33,357 bases of DNA from CAZVCJ01 sp964625745. Lineage in GTDB: Bacteria > Chloroflexota > Anaerolineae > VGOG01. The notes beneath the pieces are model-generated. The model was not told the origin of the DNA and did not search any database. It worked only from the letters and a program-made list of their open reading frames with translations. Within the stretch, counting starts at the first letter, position 1. Each line of letters begins with the position of its first letter. Below, piece by piece: positions 1 to 7,929 of this stretch. Where the stretch lies: NCBI GenBank assembly GCA_964625745.1, contig CAZVCJ010000029.1, forward strand, positions 1 to 33,357, given 5' to 3'. The position numbers were made by a program, and so were the translations under genes.

Positions 1-909
1 CTAGGACGCCGTAAATACTTTCTGCGGTTGCCAGAGGCCCGTCTGGGGGTCGTGTCTCAGGATGGCGATCAGTCCCCCTTCTTCGGAGTAGGCGCGGCGG
101 AACTCCTTGCTTTCTCCCCTCCCCGCAATCGAGGGGGGGAAGGGGGGGGCTTCAACCTGCTGACCATGGCGGATGCGCTTTTCCGCCTGGGCATCAACTA
201 CTATGGGCTCGAAATCCAGCAGGGCTTCGTCCAGAGGGTGGACGAACTCTCGCCAGTCTCCCTGAGCCAATTCATCCAGGCTCACTGCTTTCTCCAGGGT
301 GAAGCGGCCGCTGGCCAGGCGGGCCAGGCTTTGCAGATGGGCGCCGCAGCCTAGCTCTTGGCCCAGGTCGCGGGCCAGGGCGCGGATGTAGGTGCCTGGT
401 GAGCATTTCACCCGGATGGTGAGTAGCGGAGGATCCCAGTCAAGCAGTTCGATGCTGTGAATCACGATCGAGCGGGGCTCTCGCTCTACGATGATGCCCC
501 GGCGAGCCAGCTTGTACAGGGGTACCCCCTCACGCTTCAAAGCCGAATACATGGGCGGTACCTGCTGGATGGAGCCGACGAAACAAGCCAGGGCTTTTCG
601 TACTTCTTCCTCGCCGACATCCACCTCTGCTATGGCGGTCACCTGGCCCTCGGCATCGTGGGTGTCGGTGCTCATCCCCAGGCAAATCTGGGCCTGATAG
701 ACCTTATCCGAGGCCATGAGATACTCGGCCACCCGAGTGGCTTGCCCCAGGCAAACGACCAGTACCCCTGTAGCCGAGGGATCGAGGGTGCCAGCGTGGC
801 CTGCCCGTCGCTGGCCGCTCAACTGTCGCACCCGATCCACGACGTCATGGGAGGTCATCCCTGCGGGCTTATCAATGTTGAGGATGCCAGAAATCCGCTG
901 CCTTGTCAA
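1..909 (-). CDS. truB: tRNA pseudouridine(55) synthase TruB
   Basis: TruB converts U55 of the tRNA T-loop to pseudouridine in the cytoplasm. The 302-residue product has the normal family length. It starts with the typical GILNIDKPAGMTSHDVV segment and carries the catalytic-Asp motif GHAGTLDPSATGVL (Asp about residue 43). Further on are the family motifs RGIIVEREPR and SPGTYIRALARDLG, and a C-terminal PUA-like part. The start is a TTG at 907-909 with a GGAGG box a few bases upstream. The stop is the first triplet of the window, so the gene is complete. It is the last visible gene of the nusA operon, 33 bp after the DHH phosphoesterase. A rho-independent terminator, if any, lies outside the window. 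Confidence 0.96.
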   Translation of the reverse strand: MTRQRISGILNIDKPAGMTSHDVVDRVRQLSGQRRAGHAGTLDPSATGVLVVCLGQATRVAEYLMASDKVYQAQICLGMSTDTHDAEGQVTAIAEVDVGEEEVRKALACFVGSIQQVPPMYSALKREGVPLYKLARRGIIVEREPRSIVIHSIELLDWDPPLLTIRVKCSPGTYIRALARDLGQELGCGAHLQSLARLASGRFTLEKAVSLDELAQGDWREFVHPLDEALLDFEPIVVDAQAEKRIRHGQQVEAPPFPPSIAGRGESKEFRRAYSEEGGLIAILRHDPQTGLWQPQKVFTAS

Positions 910-942
910 GCCCGCTCCTCCCTCGGCCGAAGATTCAGTAGA

Positions 943-1905
943 TCACAATCTGCGCACCTGACCTTTTATGGCTTCCTTGACTGTCGTCAGCACTTTCTCT
1001 TGCGCCTCGTTCAGGTTGCCATCCAGCGTGCAGCCGGCGGCCTGGGGATGGCCACCGCCGCCCAGGTTCGAGGCGACAGCAGAGACATCAACACCGGGCA
1101 CAGATCGCATTTCCACTCGGATCCACCCGTCGTCTTTCTCGATGAACACGATGGCCACGTCGGCCTCGTCAGCGGTGCCCAAGAAGTTGACCAAGCCGGC
1201 AGCGCTATCCTCGGAGAAGGCGCACTCCTGGCGCATGGTATGGGTGATCTGGCCCCATAAGATCCTCCCATCCAACTGGATGCCATTCAGGGCTTTGGCC
1301 CATAGGCATATATCCGAGAAGGGACGCCGGTTGAAGACATGATCGGTGACCTCCGGAAGCTGCGCTCCAGCTTCCATCAGTTTGAGCACCGCCCGCATAG
1401 TCCGGAGGGGCGTATTGGGGATGCGGAAGCCGAGCGTGTCGGTGACGATCCCGTTGAGGAGGCAGAGGGCCATGTCGGGGGCAAGGGGGACGCGCAGGCT
1501 CTCTACCAGGTTCAGCACTATCTCGGCCGCGGATGCCGCTTCCGTATCAACCCAATTGATAGTGCCAAAGTGCGTGTTGGTCACGTGGTGGTCAATGTTG
1601 ATCAAGGGAAGACCAGCCAGGGACTCGTCGTAAGCTGCCCCCAGCCGTTCCAGGTCGCCGCAGTCGAGGCTGATGACCAGGTCATACTTGCCCTCTGGAC
1701 CAGTCACTATCGCCTCACTGCCGGGTAGATAGACGAACCTCCTGGGCACGGGATCGGCGCAGGCCAGGGTGTATTCCTTTCCCATCCAGCGCAGGGCCCA
1801 GCCCAGGCCCAGAATGGAACCGATGGCGTCCCCGTCCGGGGACACGTGGGTGATGACCATCACCCTCTGGGCGTTGCGGATGGATCGTTCGATGGCCTCC
1901 TTCAC
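943..1905 (-). CDS. nrnA: DHH-family phosphoesterase, NrnA-like (oligoribonuclease / pAp phosphatase)
   Basis: NrnA-type enzymes degrade 2-5 nt RNA ends and dephosphorylate pAp, using Mn ions. The 320-residue product has the DHH order: an N-terminal HVSPDGDAIGS motif (about residues 20-30), DCGD (about 81), the NIDHHVTN signature (DHH at about 105-107), and a C-terminal DHHA1 domain ending in GGGGHPQAAGC. All metal ligands visible in the motifs are intact. The start is GTG at 1903-1905, and its GTGA overlaps the rbfA stop, so the two genes are translationally coupled. The position between rbfA and truB is a common arrangement in Firmicutes, Chloroflexi and relatives and fits a role in RNA turnover. 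The exact substrate (nanoRNA versus pAp or c-di-AMP products) cannot be read from sequence. Confidence 0.92.
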   Translation of the reverse strand: MKEAIERSIRNAQRVMVITHVSPDGDAIGSILGLGWALRWMGKEYTLACADPVPRRFVYLPGSEAIVTGPEGKYDLVISLDCGDLERLGAAYDESLAGLPLINIDHHVTNTHFGTINWVDTEAASAAEIVLNLVESLRVPLAPDMALCLLNGIVTDTLGFRIPNTPLRTMRAVLKLMEAGAQLPEVTDHVFNRRPFSDICLWAKALNGIQLDGRILWGQITHTMRQECAFSEDSAAGLVNFLGTADEADVAIVFIEKDDGWIRVEMRSVPGVDVSAVASNLGGGGHPQAAGCTLDGNLNEAQEKVLTTVKEAIKGQVRRL

Positions 1906-2261
1906 TCGTTTCCCCCTCGATGATTTCTGTTCTGCTGGATTTCCTCCAAAAGCTGATCTATGCGCTCACCCCGCACCAGCGAGGCATCCTGGTGAAAGAT
2001 CAGCTCAGGTACATGGCGCAAAGTCAGGCGAGAGCCAAGCTCCCGGCGGAGGAAGCTCGTTGCACGATCGAATCCCTTCATCGCCTCCTGTTGATCTCCC
2101 AGGTTGCTGACATAAATGTGCGCCTGGCGCAGGTCGGAGCTGACTTCGACTGTGGTGATGGTCACGAAGTCGAGGCGCGGATCACTGACTTTCTTCTCCA
2201 ACAAGTCGCTGAGTTCTTTTCGAACGAGATTGCCGATTTGCTTCTGACGACGAGTAGTCAT
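1902..2261 (-). CDS. rbfA: 30S ribosome-binding factor RbfA
   Basis: RbfA binds the immature 30S subunit near helix 1 and helps 16S rRNA 5'-end maturation. The 119-residue product is a single KH-like domain of normal length, with the family features RRQKQIGNLVRKELSDLL at the N terminus, DPRLDFVTITTVEVSSDL in the middle, and RHVPELIFHQDASL followed by a short helical and polar tail. ATG start at 2261. The gene lies 136 bp downstream of infB, a gap filled by a repeat element (2296-2393), and overlaps the next gene by 4 bp. This is the classical infB-rbfA order. Confidence 0.96.
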   Translation of the reverse strand: MTTRRQKQIGNLVRKELSDLLEKKVSDPRLDFVTITTVEVSSDLRQAHIYVSNLGDQQEAMKGFDRATSFLRRELGSRLTLRHVPELIFHQDASLVRGERIDQLLEEIQQNRNHRGGNE

Positions 2262-2295
2262 TGTTTAGACCTTGGAAAGATCCGGGAAAGCAGTC

Positions 2296-2393
2296 AGAAA
2301 CCAGGTTTTTGAACGCTTCGCATCCAAAATGTGCGCAATCGCTGACATTCTCGATATCCCGAGAAGCACTTTTGAGCGAAAAACCTGGTTTCT
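2296..2393. repeat. Small element bounded by 15-bp perfect inverted repeats, between infB and rbfA
   Basis: AGAAACCAGGTTTTT at 2296-2310 is the exact reverse complement of AAAAACCTGGTTTCT at 2379-2393; about 68 bp lie between the arms. The same 15-mer recurs at 25716-25730 beside an assembly gap. The element sits inside an operon, 5 bp after the infB stop, so it is transcribed. It resembles a MITE or dispersed palindromic repeat rather than a terminator, because no T-run follows on the minus strand. Confidence 0.75.
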
Positions 2394-2397
2394 TGGT

Positions 2398-4165
2398 TTA
2401 TGCTAACTCCCGTTCCTTCTTGTAAAACTCTATGATGTCGCCTTCTTCGAAGTCGCGAAAGCCCTCCAGTCCCACGCCGCACTCGAACCCCTCCTTGACC
2501 TCCCTGACATCCTCGGTGAAGCGCTTCAGAGATGACACTCGCCCCTCGTAGATCGGTTGGCCGTTCCGTGTTACTCGGGCCAGGGAATTGCGAGTGACCT
2601 GACCATCGGCTACGTGGACGCCGGCGATTTTACCCATACGGGGGATGGTGAACACGGCTCGCACCTCGGCGTGGCCGCTGACCACGTCCTTGTAGACGGG
2701 CTCCAGGAGACCTTTCAGGGCCTTGTCCACGTCGTCAATCAGCTTATAGATGATATCGTAGAGGCGGACGTCAATACCCTCGGCCTCGGCTGAGCGGCTT
2801 GCAGCCGGATCTATCTGGACACCGAAACCAACGATTATGGCCTGGGACGCTATAGCCAGCATGACGTCGGATTCACCGATGTTGCCTGCTCCGCTGTGGA
2901 GGATGCTCACCTTCAGATCCTCGGTCCCCAGCTTTTCGAGGGAATCAACGATAGGTTCGATAGTGCCCCGCACATCGGCCTTGAGGATCAGATTAAGTTC
3001 TTTTATCTGCCCAGCTTTGAATTGATCCAAAATCTCTTCCAGGCTGAACACCCTGGCTGGCTGGATGGCCGCTCGCTCTTTCTCATCAGCACGACCGGCA
3101 GCCAGGGCGCGGGCTGTCTTTTCGTTTTTCACCACTTTGAAGGTATCGCCCGGCTGCGGGACACCAGAGAGACCCAGGACGACCACCGGCGTTGAAGGCG
3201 TAGCTTTCTTGACCGGCTCTCCCCGTTCGTTGAACATAGCCCTCACGCGGCCGGAGAGATCCTCGATCAACAAGGCGTCTCCCAATTGTAGAGTGCCGTT
3301 CTGTACCAGGAGGGTGGCGGTCGGGCCTCGGTTCTTGTCCAACTCGCCCTCGATGACCGTGCCCATGGCCGGGCGGTTGGGGTTGGCCTTGAGCTCGGCC
3401 AGCTCTGCTACCGCCGAGATGTTATCCAGCAGGTCATCCATGCCGATCTTCTGCTTGGCAGAGACTGGCACGCAGATGGTTTCACCGCCCCACTCCTCGA
3501 TTTGCAGCCCCACATCGGCCAACTGCTGCTTGACCCTATCTGGACTCGCATTGGCTCTGTCTGTCTTGTTCAGGGCGACGATGATGGGCACCCTTGCAGC
3601 CCTGGCATGGTTAATGGCCTCCCGGGTTTGGGGCATCACGCCGTCGTCGGCGGCCACCACCAGAATGGCAATGTCTGCCCCCTGGGCGCCCCGGGCGCGC
3701 ATGGCAGTGAATGCCTCGTGACCTGGGGTGTCCAGGAAAGTGATCTTCTTGCCGTTGTGCTCAACTTGATAGGCGCCAACGTGCTGAGTGATTCCCCCCG
3801 GCTCGTCCGCCACCACGTTAGTGCGACGGATCACATCCAGTAGGGTAGTCTTGCCATGGTCCACGTGCCCCAATATAGTGACCACCGGTGGCCGGGGCTC
3901 CAGATCCTCAGGAGCCTCGTCATCGTACATGCGCTCCTTGAGGGGTAGGGAGATCGTGGGGATTTCTTTCTCTCCTTCGACCACAGGAGGAGCCTCTGGG
4001 CTGGCATCAAATCCCATCTCCTCCGCTACAATGGCGGCCGTGTCCTGGTCAATCTGCTGGTTGATGTTGGCCAGGATGCCGTTGTTCATCAACTCCTTGA
4101 TGACCTGGATGGGGCTGACCTCCATCAGATCAGCCAGTTCCCTGACGGTCAAAAAATCCGGTATG
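2398..4165 (-). CDS. infB: Translation initiation factor IF-2 (5' end lost in gap)
   Basis: IF-2 is the GTPase that brings fMet-tRNA to the 30S subunit and drives subunit joining. About 588 codons are present. Near the N terminus is the IF2_N-type module (VRELADLMEVSP to ANINQQIDQDTAAIVAEEMGF). The G domain follows, with G1 GHVDHGKTT, the switch I part GGITQHVGAYQV, G3 DTPGHEAF, G4 NKTD and G5 SAK, and then domains II, III and C2 up to the stop at 2398. The open frame continues upstream of the TTG at 4150-4152 as I-P-D-F-L, which IF-2 proteins usually carry before TVREL. I therefore read that TTG as an internal Leu codon and place the true start in the 100-N gap. This is a short IF-2 without a long N-terminal extension. 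Confidence 0.96.
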
Positions 4166-4265
4166 NNNNNNNNNNNNNNNNNNNNNNNNNNNNNNNNNNN
4201 NNNNNNNNNNNNNNNNNNNNNNNNNNNNNNNNNNNNNNNNNNNNNNNNNNNNNNNNNNNNNNNNN
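4166..4265. other. Assembly gap (100 N)
   Basis: A run of 100 N of probably arbitrary length. It removes the start of infB and the end of ylxR. Flanking bases on the two sides do not repeat each other, so real sequence is missing here; a ylxQ/L7Ae-like gene could be hidden. Confidence 0.95.
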
Positions 4266-4543
4266 TCCTCGGTCTCCGGTAGCCCGTGAGCGCGTTCTAC
4301 GAGTGTCGCTCGTTCTTCATCGGTTAAGCTGGTTTTGAGGGCGTGCTCCAGGCAATCTTTGGTCAGCGCCATCTCCCAACATTCCTGGCGTCGGCACAGG
4401 TAAGCGCCCCGACCGGACTTCTTCCCTGTTTCGTCAATCTCCACTCCGTGGTCGGGCGTTCGGACAATGCGCATCATATCCCGTTTGGGTCGTTTCTGTC
4501 TACAACCGATGCAGGTTCGTTGCGGTACGTGTTTGCCAGGCAT
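4266..4543 (-). CDS. ylxR: YlxR-family nucleic-acid-binding protein (3' end lost in gap)
   Basis: YlxR (DUF448, RnpM) is a small RNA-binding protein of the nusA-infB operon, reported in Bacillus to act on RNase P. The visible 92 residues contain the family signatures PQRTCIGCRQKRPKRDMMRIVR near the start and GRGAYLCRRQECWEMA in the middle, each with the paired Cys residues. The ATG at 4541-4543 is chosen; an in-frame TTG at 4576 would add 11 residues encoded by an intergenic repeat and is unlikely. No clear Shine-Dalgarno sequence precedes the ATG, so expression may depend on the read-through transcript from nusA. The last residues run into the gap at 4265. Confidence 0.9.
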
Positions 4544-4556
4544 TGTCAATGCTTTA

Positions 4557-4638
4557 GTAACGGGTTGACCGGGCAATGAGGTGACGAGTGACTCGTCAAT
4601 GCCTTGCTCGTTGACTCGTCAACTCATTGCCTCGTTAC
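4557..4638. repeat. Nested inverted-repeat intergenic element between ylxR and nusA
   Basis: GTAACG (4557-4562) pairs with CGTTAC (4633-4638), CAATGAG (4574-4580) pairs with CTCATTG (4623-4629), and GACGAGT-g-ACTCGTC (4583-4597) is a perfect palindrome inside. The element starts within the nusA stop codon on the minus strand. The same words (aatgag, acgagt, ctcgtcaa, cgttact) recur at 15325-15420, so this is a dispersed, self-complementary, low-complexity repeat family. Confidence 0.7.
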
Positions 4639-6653
4639 TAATAATAGTCCTCCCACTCCTCACGGCGACGGCCGGGCTTGCGGTGTCGCTTGGCCACCAT
4701 CTTTCCCAGGTCCTCGTCGTAGACCAACTCCCGTTTCTTCTCTCTCTTTCGGCGCTCCTCTAATTCGTCTTCCTCCTCGTACTCAAGTGTCTCCCCTTCT
4801 TCTTCGAACAGCTCCTCAGCGAGCTCCACCTCCTCGACCAGGACCTCTTCCTCGCCAGGCGCAGCTTCCTCCACTTCTTCGGCCCTCTCTTCTACCTCCG
4901 GAGCAGCCACTTCCGCCGCTTCTTCCTCGGCCGCTTCCAGCGGCTCTTCAATGACTGCCTCGATCTCTTCGACCTCTTCGATCTCTTCGATCTCTTCTGC
5001 TTCCTCTACCTCCGCAACGGGGACGAAGCCTTTGGCCTGCAACCTCTCTTTTAGTTCAGCCAGCGAATTGGGGCCGAAGTTCTTTATGGCCAGTATCTCT
5101 TCGTCGCCTTCGGCTAATTTCTCCAGTATCTCCGCCACCGAGGCAATTCCCGCTTGAGCGAGGCAGTTGTAGGTCCGGGTGCTAAGATCCAGCACCTCGA
5201 CGGGTGCTTCCTCCTCGACGGGAACGAAGCCCTTAGCCTGTAGCTTCTCTTTTACTTCAGCCAACGACTTCGAGCCGAAGTTCTTGATAGCCAGCATCTC
5301 TTCATCGCCTTTGGCTAATTTCTCCAGTATCTCCTCCACCGTGGCAATTCCCGCTTGAGCGAGGCAGTTGTAGGTCCGGGTACCGAGGTCCAACACCTTG
5401 ATCGGGGTACCTTCTTCGACTCTCTCTTGGGCAGTAGCCGTCTCTACTACATCAATCGCCTCTCTAAGCACCCGCATCTCTTGGGCCGTGGGGCGCGCCT
5501 CCTCCCTTTTCAGCAGGATAGCCTCGGCCAGGGTCAGGATGTCTTTCTTCTCGGCTACCGCGGCTACCTGGGCGATCTTTTCTTCTCTGGCTTTTCGTAG
5601 TGCTTCCTCAGCGGCCTCCATCGCGCTCTTGATGTCAATGCGCCAACCGGTCAGCTTGGCTGCCAGGCGGGCATTTTGCCCTCCTTTGCCGATGGCCAGG
5701 GAGAGTTGGTCGTCGGGCACGATGACGGTGGCCGTCCTGCTTCCCTTGGAGTCATCGTTCAGGTAAGTGTTCATAACTTTGGCTGGACTCAGGGCGTTGG
5801 CGATGAAAACGCTTGTGTCGGGGTTCCATTCAACCACGTCGATCTTCTCCCCACTCAGTTCTTTGACCACGCTTTGAATCCTGACCCCGCGCATGCCCAC
5901 ACAGGCCCCTACTGGATCTATCCCTGGTTGAGCAGCGCCTACAGCTACCTTTGACCGCGAACCTGCCTCGCGGGCGATGGCCTTGATCTCCACTGTGCCA
6001 TTGAAGATCTCAGGCACTTCCAGCTCGAGCAGGCGGCGAAGCATATTGCGATGAGTGCGAGAGACGATGATTTGGGGGCCGCGGTTTGTCTTGCGCACCT
6101 CCAGGACGTAGGCCCGCACCCGCTGGTTGAGCCGGTAGTACTCGCGGGGAATCTGTTGACTCTTGGGAAGGAGAGCCTCAGTCCGACCCAGGTTCAGGGT
6201 CACGCCTTGAGGCACAATGTTCTGAACAGTCCCGTTGATGAGCTCTCCCTCGCGCTCGACATAGCTGTTAAAAAGGATGTCGCGCTCGGCCTCGCGGATG
6301 CGCTGCAAGATGACCTGTTTAGCCGTCTGGGCAGCGATGCGTCCGAAGTGCTCGGGCGTGCTCTCGAGCATCACCAGCTCACCCAACTCGGCCTCCTCGT
6401 TTATCGTCTGCGCCTCGGCCAAGGAAATCTCAACGCGCTCATCCCGGACTTCCTCCACCACTTCTTTGGCAACGTAGATCTTGGCCTGTCCGGCCTCGGG
6501 ATCCAGCTTGACCGTGACATCCTGGCTTGAGCCGTGGTCTTTCTTGTAGGCCGTCAATATGGCGACCTCAATGGTTTCCAGAACCACCTCTCTGTCCAGG
6601 TGTTTTTCGGTGCAGATTTGGTCAAAAGCTACTGCGAACTCGCTCTTTTTCAA
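4638..6653 (-). CDS. nusA: Transcription termination/antitermination factor NusA with two alpha-CTD-like repeats
   Basis: NusA binds RNA polymerase and nascent RNA and controls pausing, termination and antitermination. Domains in order: N-terminal RNAP-binding domain (FAVAFDQICTEKHLDREVVLETIE, then EVVEEVRDERVEISLAEA), S1 (about residues 132-196), and two KH domains (GACVGMRGVRIQSVVKELSGEKIDVV and LAIGKGGQNARLAAKLTGWRIDI). Then come two 67-residue repeats, each starting VLDL-TRTYNCLAQAGI (about 420-547), resembling the RNA polymerase alpha C-terminal domain. Last are an acidic Glu-rich tail of about 90 residues and a basic end. I chose TTG at 6651-6653 because AGGAGG lies 9 bp upstream and the product then starts right before KSEFAVAF, the usual NusA N terminus. 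An ORF start at 6716 would add 21 atypical residues. It is the first gene of the operon. Confidence 0.95.
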   Translation of the reverse strand: MKKSEFAVAFDQICTEKHLDREVVLETIEVAILTAYKKDHGSSQDVTVKLDPEAGQAKIYVAKEVVEEVRDERVEISLAEAQTINEEAELGELVMLESTPEHFGRIAAQTAKQVILQRIREAERDILFNSYVEREGELINGTVQNIVPQGVTLNLGRTEALLPKSQQIPREYYRLNQRVRAYVLEVRKTNRGPQIIVSRTHRNMLRRLLELEVPEIFNGTVEIKAIAREAGSRSKVAVGAAQPGIDPVGACVGMRGVRIQSVVKELSGEKIDVVEWNPDTSVFIANALSPAKVMNTYLNDDSKGSRTATVIVPDDQLSLAIGKGGQNARLAAKLTGWRIDIKSAMEAAEEALRKAREEKIAQVAAVAEKKDILTLAEAILLKREEARPTAQEMRVLREAIDVVETATAQERVEEGTPIKVLDLGTRTYNCLAQAGIATVEEILEKLAKGDEEMLAIKNFGSKSLAEVKEKLQAKGFVPVEEEAPVEVLDLSTRTYNCLAQAGIASVAEILEKLAEGDEEILAIKNFGPNSLAELKERLQAKGFVPVAEVEEAEEIEEIEEVEEIEAVIEEPLEAAEEEAAEVAAPEVEERAEEVEEAAPGEEEVLVEEVELAEELFEEEGETLEYEEEDELEERRKREKKRELVYDEDLGKMVAKRHRKPGRRREEWEDYY

Positions 6654-6717
6654 GTCTTGCTTCCTCCTGTTTCGCGCCAGAACTGAAACTTGGTTCACTA
6701 ACCTTTCTGATAACAAG

Positions 6718-6740
6718 AAAAGTGGGGGGCGCCCACTTTT
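6718..6740 (-). terminator. Leader hairpin upstream of nusA (possible attenuator)
   Basis: AAAAGTGGG (6718-6726) and CCCACTTTT (6732-6740) form a perfect 9-bp stem with a 5-nt loop. On the minus strand the stem ends in TTTTCTTGTT, which could act as a weak U-tract. The hairpin lies between the nusA promoter and the nusA start, where an attenuator or a NusA-responsive pause site would be placed. The function is inferred. Confidence 0.5.
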
Positions 6741-6764
6741 CCAATAAAACCCTTATGCGTCTGT

Positions 6765-6793
6765 ATTATACCATGTTTGGGCAAATCGCGCAA
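6765..6793 (-). promoter_or_regulatory. Predicted sigma-70-type promoter of the nusA operon
   Basis: On the minus strand a TTGCGC -35 box (6788-6793) is followed after exactly 17 bp by a perfect TATAAT (6765-6770). It is about 110 bp upstream of the nusA start codon and has no gene between. Its presence means the operon can start at nusA, without the rimP gene often found first. Confidence 0.7.
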
Positions 6794-6806
6794 GTCACAA
6801 CGGGCG

Positions 6807-6906
6807 NNNNNNNNNNNNNNNNNNNNNNNNNNNNNNNNNNNNNNNNNNNNNNNNNNNNNNNNNNNNNNNNNNNNNNNNNNNNNNNNNNNNNNNNNNNNNN
6901 NNNNNN
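6807..6906. other. Assembly gap (100 N)
   Basis: Unknown sequence between the nusA promoter and the divergent TIM-barrel gene. Flanks share no overlap. The promoter and ribosome-binding site of the gene at 6912 would be here. Confidence 0.95.
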
Positions 6907-6911
6907 ATTTT

Positions 6912-7796
6912 ATGGAACCATCCCTGTCCACCATGTGGATTCAACATCGCTTCGATAATCTCAACGATTTTTTCGCCGCCGGTAACGCCATGGGCTTCAA
7001 GCAATTTGAGCTGGGACACGTCGTCAGGCCTGAAATGTTCGATGGGGTGCAGCCAGGCCAGCAGAAGATCTCTAGCATCCACGCCCCCTGCCCGGTTGGC
7101 CCAGGCCCGTGGGATTACCTGGCTTCCCTGGATGAGGGAAAACGCAAGCAGGCTGTAGCTCAGGCAATTGACACCGTCACTCTGGCGCAGGAGTTCAAGG
7201 CCCCCGTCGTGGTCTTGCATGTCGGGAAAGCGGCTGTAGATCCCGCGCTGGAGAGGCGCTTGCGTGACCTGTACAACGATGGCCAGCAGGATACTCAGGA
7301 GTACGAAGACGCCATGCGGCGGCTGGTGGAAGCCAGGGCCAGGGTGCAAGCACGGAGCCTGGCTGCGGCGGCCATGAGCCTGAAGGAGATCAGTCAATAC
7401 GCCCAGGCCACTGGCATCGGGCTTGGCCTGGAGAACCGCTATTACTACTGCGAGATCCCCGACCTGGGGGAAATGGGAACCCTCTTGACCTCGTCGGACC
7501 CGGCGACGGTCTTCTATTGGCACGACACCGGCCACGCTCAGAATCTGGAGAAGCTGGGATTCACTCGCCACGAAGAATGGTTACAGGCGTTCGGATCGAG
7601 GATGGTGGGCGTGCACCTCCACGACATCGTGGGGCTGCAGGATCATCTCGTCGCCGGCAGGGGCGAGATGAACTGGCCTATGATCGCCTCCCACCTGCCT
7701 GCCCAGGCCATCCGCACCTGTGAGTTCGATTGGCCCTACAGCGAGGAAGAAATCGTAGCCGGCGTGGAATACCTGCGCCAGGCGGGCTGCCTTTGA
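6912..7796 (+). CDS. Sugar phosphate isomerase/epimerase-type TIM barrel protein
   Basis: The 294-residue product belongs to the xylose-isomerase-like TIM barrel superfamily (AP endonuclease family 2). Putative metal ligands in order are the Glu of FELGH, the His of SSIHAP and VVLHVGK, the Glu of GLGLENRYYY, WHDTGHAQ, GVHLHDIVG and the Glu of RTCEFDW. This His/Glu/Asp set is typical of di- or mono-metal sugar isomerases, endonuclease IV-like proteins and inosose dehydratase relatives. Length is normal. The start ATG is 5 bases after an assembly gap, so no ribosome-binding site can be seen and a start inside the gap is possible. An in-frame ATG at 6933 is an alternative. No sugar pathway gene is next to it, so the substrate cannot be named. 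Confidence 0.85.
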   Translation: MEPSLSTMWIQHRFDNLNDFFAAGNAMGFKQFELGHVVRPEMFDGVQPGQQKISSIHAPCPVGPGPWDYLASLDEGKRKQAVAQAIDTVTLAQEFKAPVVVLHVGKAAVDPALERRLRDLYNDGQQDTQEYEDAMRRLVEARARVQARSLAAAAMSLKEISQYAQATGIGLGLENRYYYCEIPDLGEMGTLLTSSDPATVFYWHDTGHAQNLEKLGFTRHEEWLQAFGSRMVGVHLHDIVGLQDHLVAGRGEMNWPMIASHLPAQAIRTCEFDWPYSEEEIVAGVEYLRQAGCL

Positions 7797-7929
7797 GAGT
7801 AACAAGCAGTCGCCTTTTCGCCGCGTCTAATGCAGCAGAAACCGGGGCGAGGACGCCCCTCAGTAGCAGGTGGCAGGGACTTTTGTTTTACCCCGCAAGA
7901 AAGTATCTGTAAGACAGGAGATAAAGAAC

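Noticed and set aside
457..1260. 267-residue open frame on the plus strand opposite truB and nrnA
   Set aside because: Antisense shadow of two well-conserved genes; no ribosome-binding site and no recognisable domain.
7844..7859. Small hairpin GGGGCG-agga-CGCCCC before the ProRS homologue, considered as a T-box or terminator
   Set aside because: No T-box conserved bulge, no antiterminator and no U-tract; too short to support.
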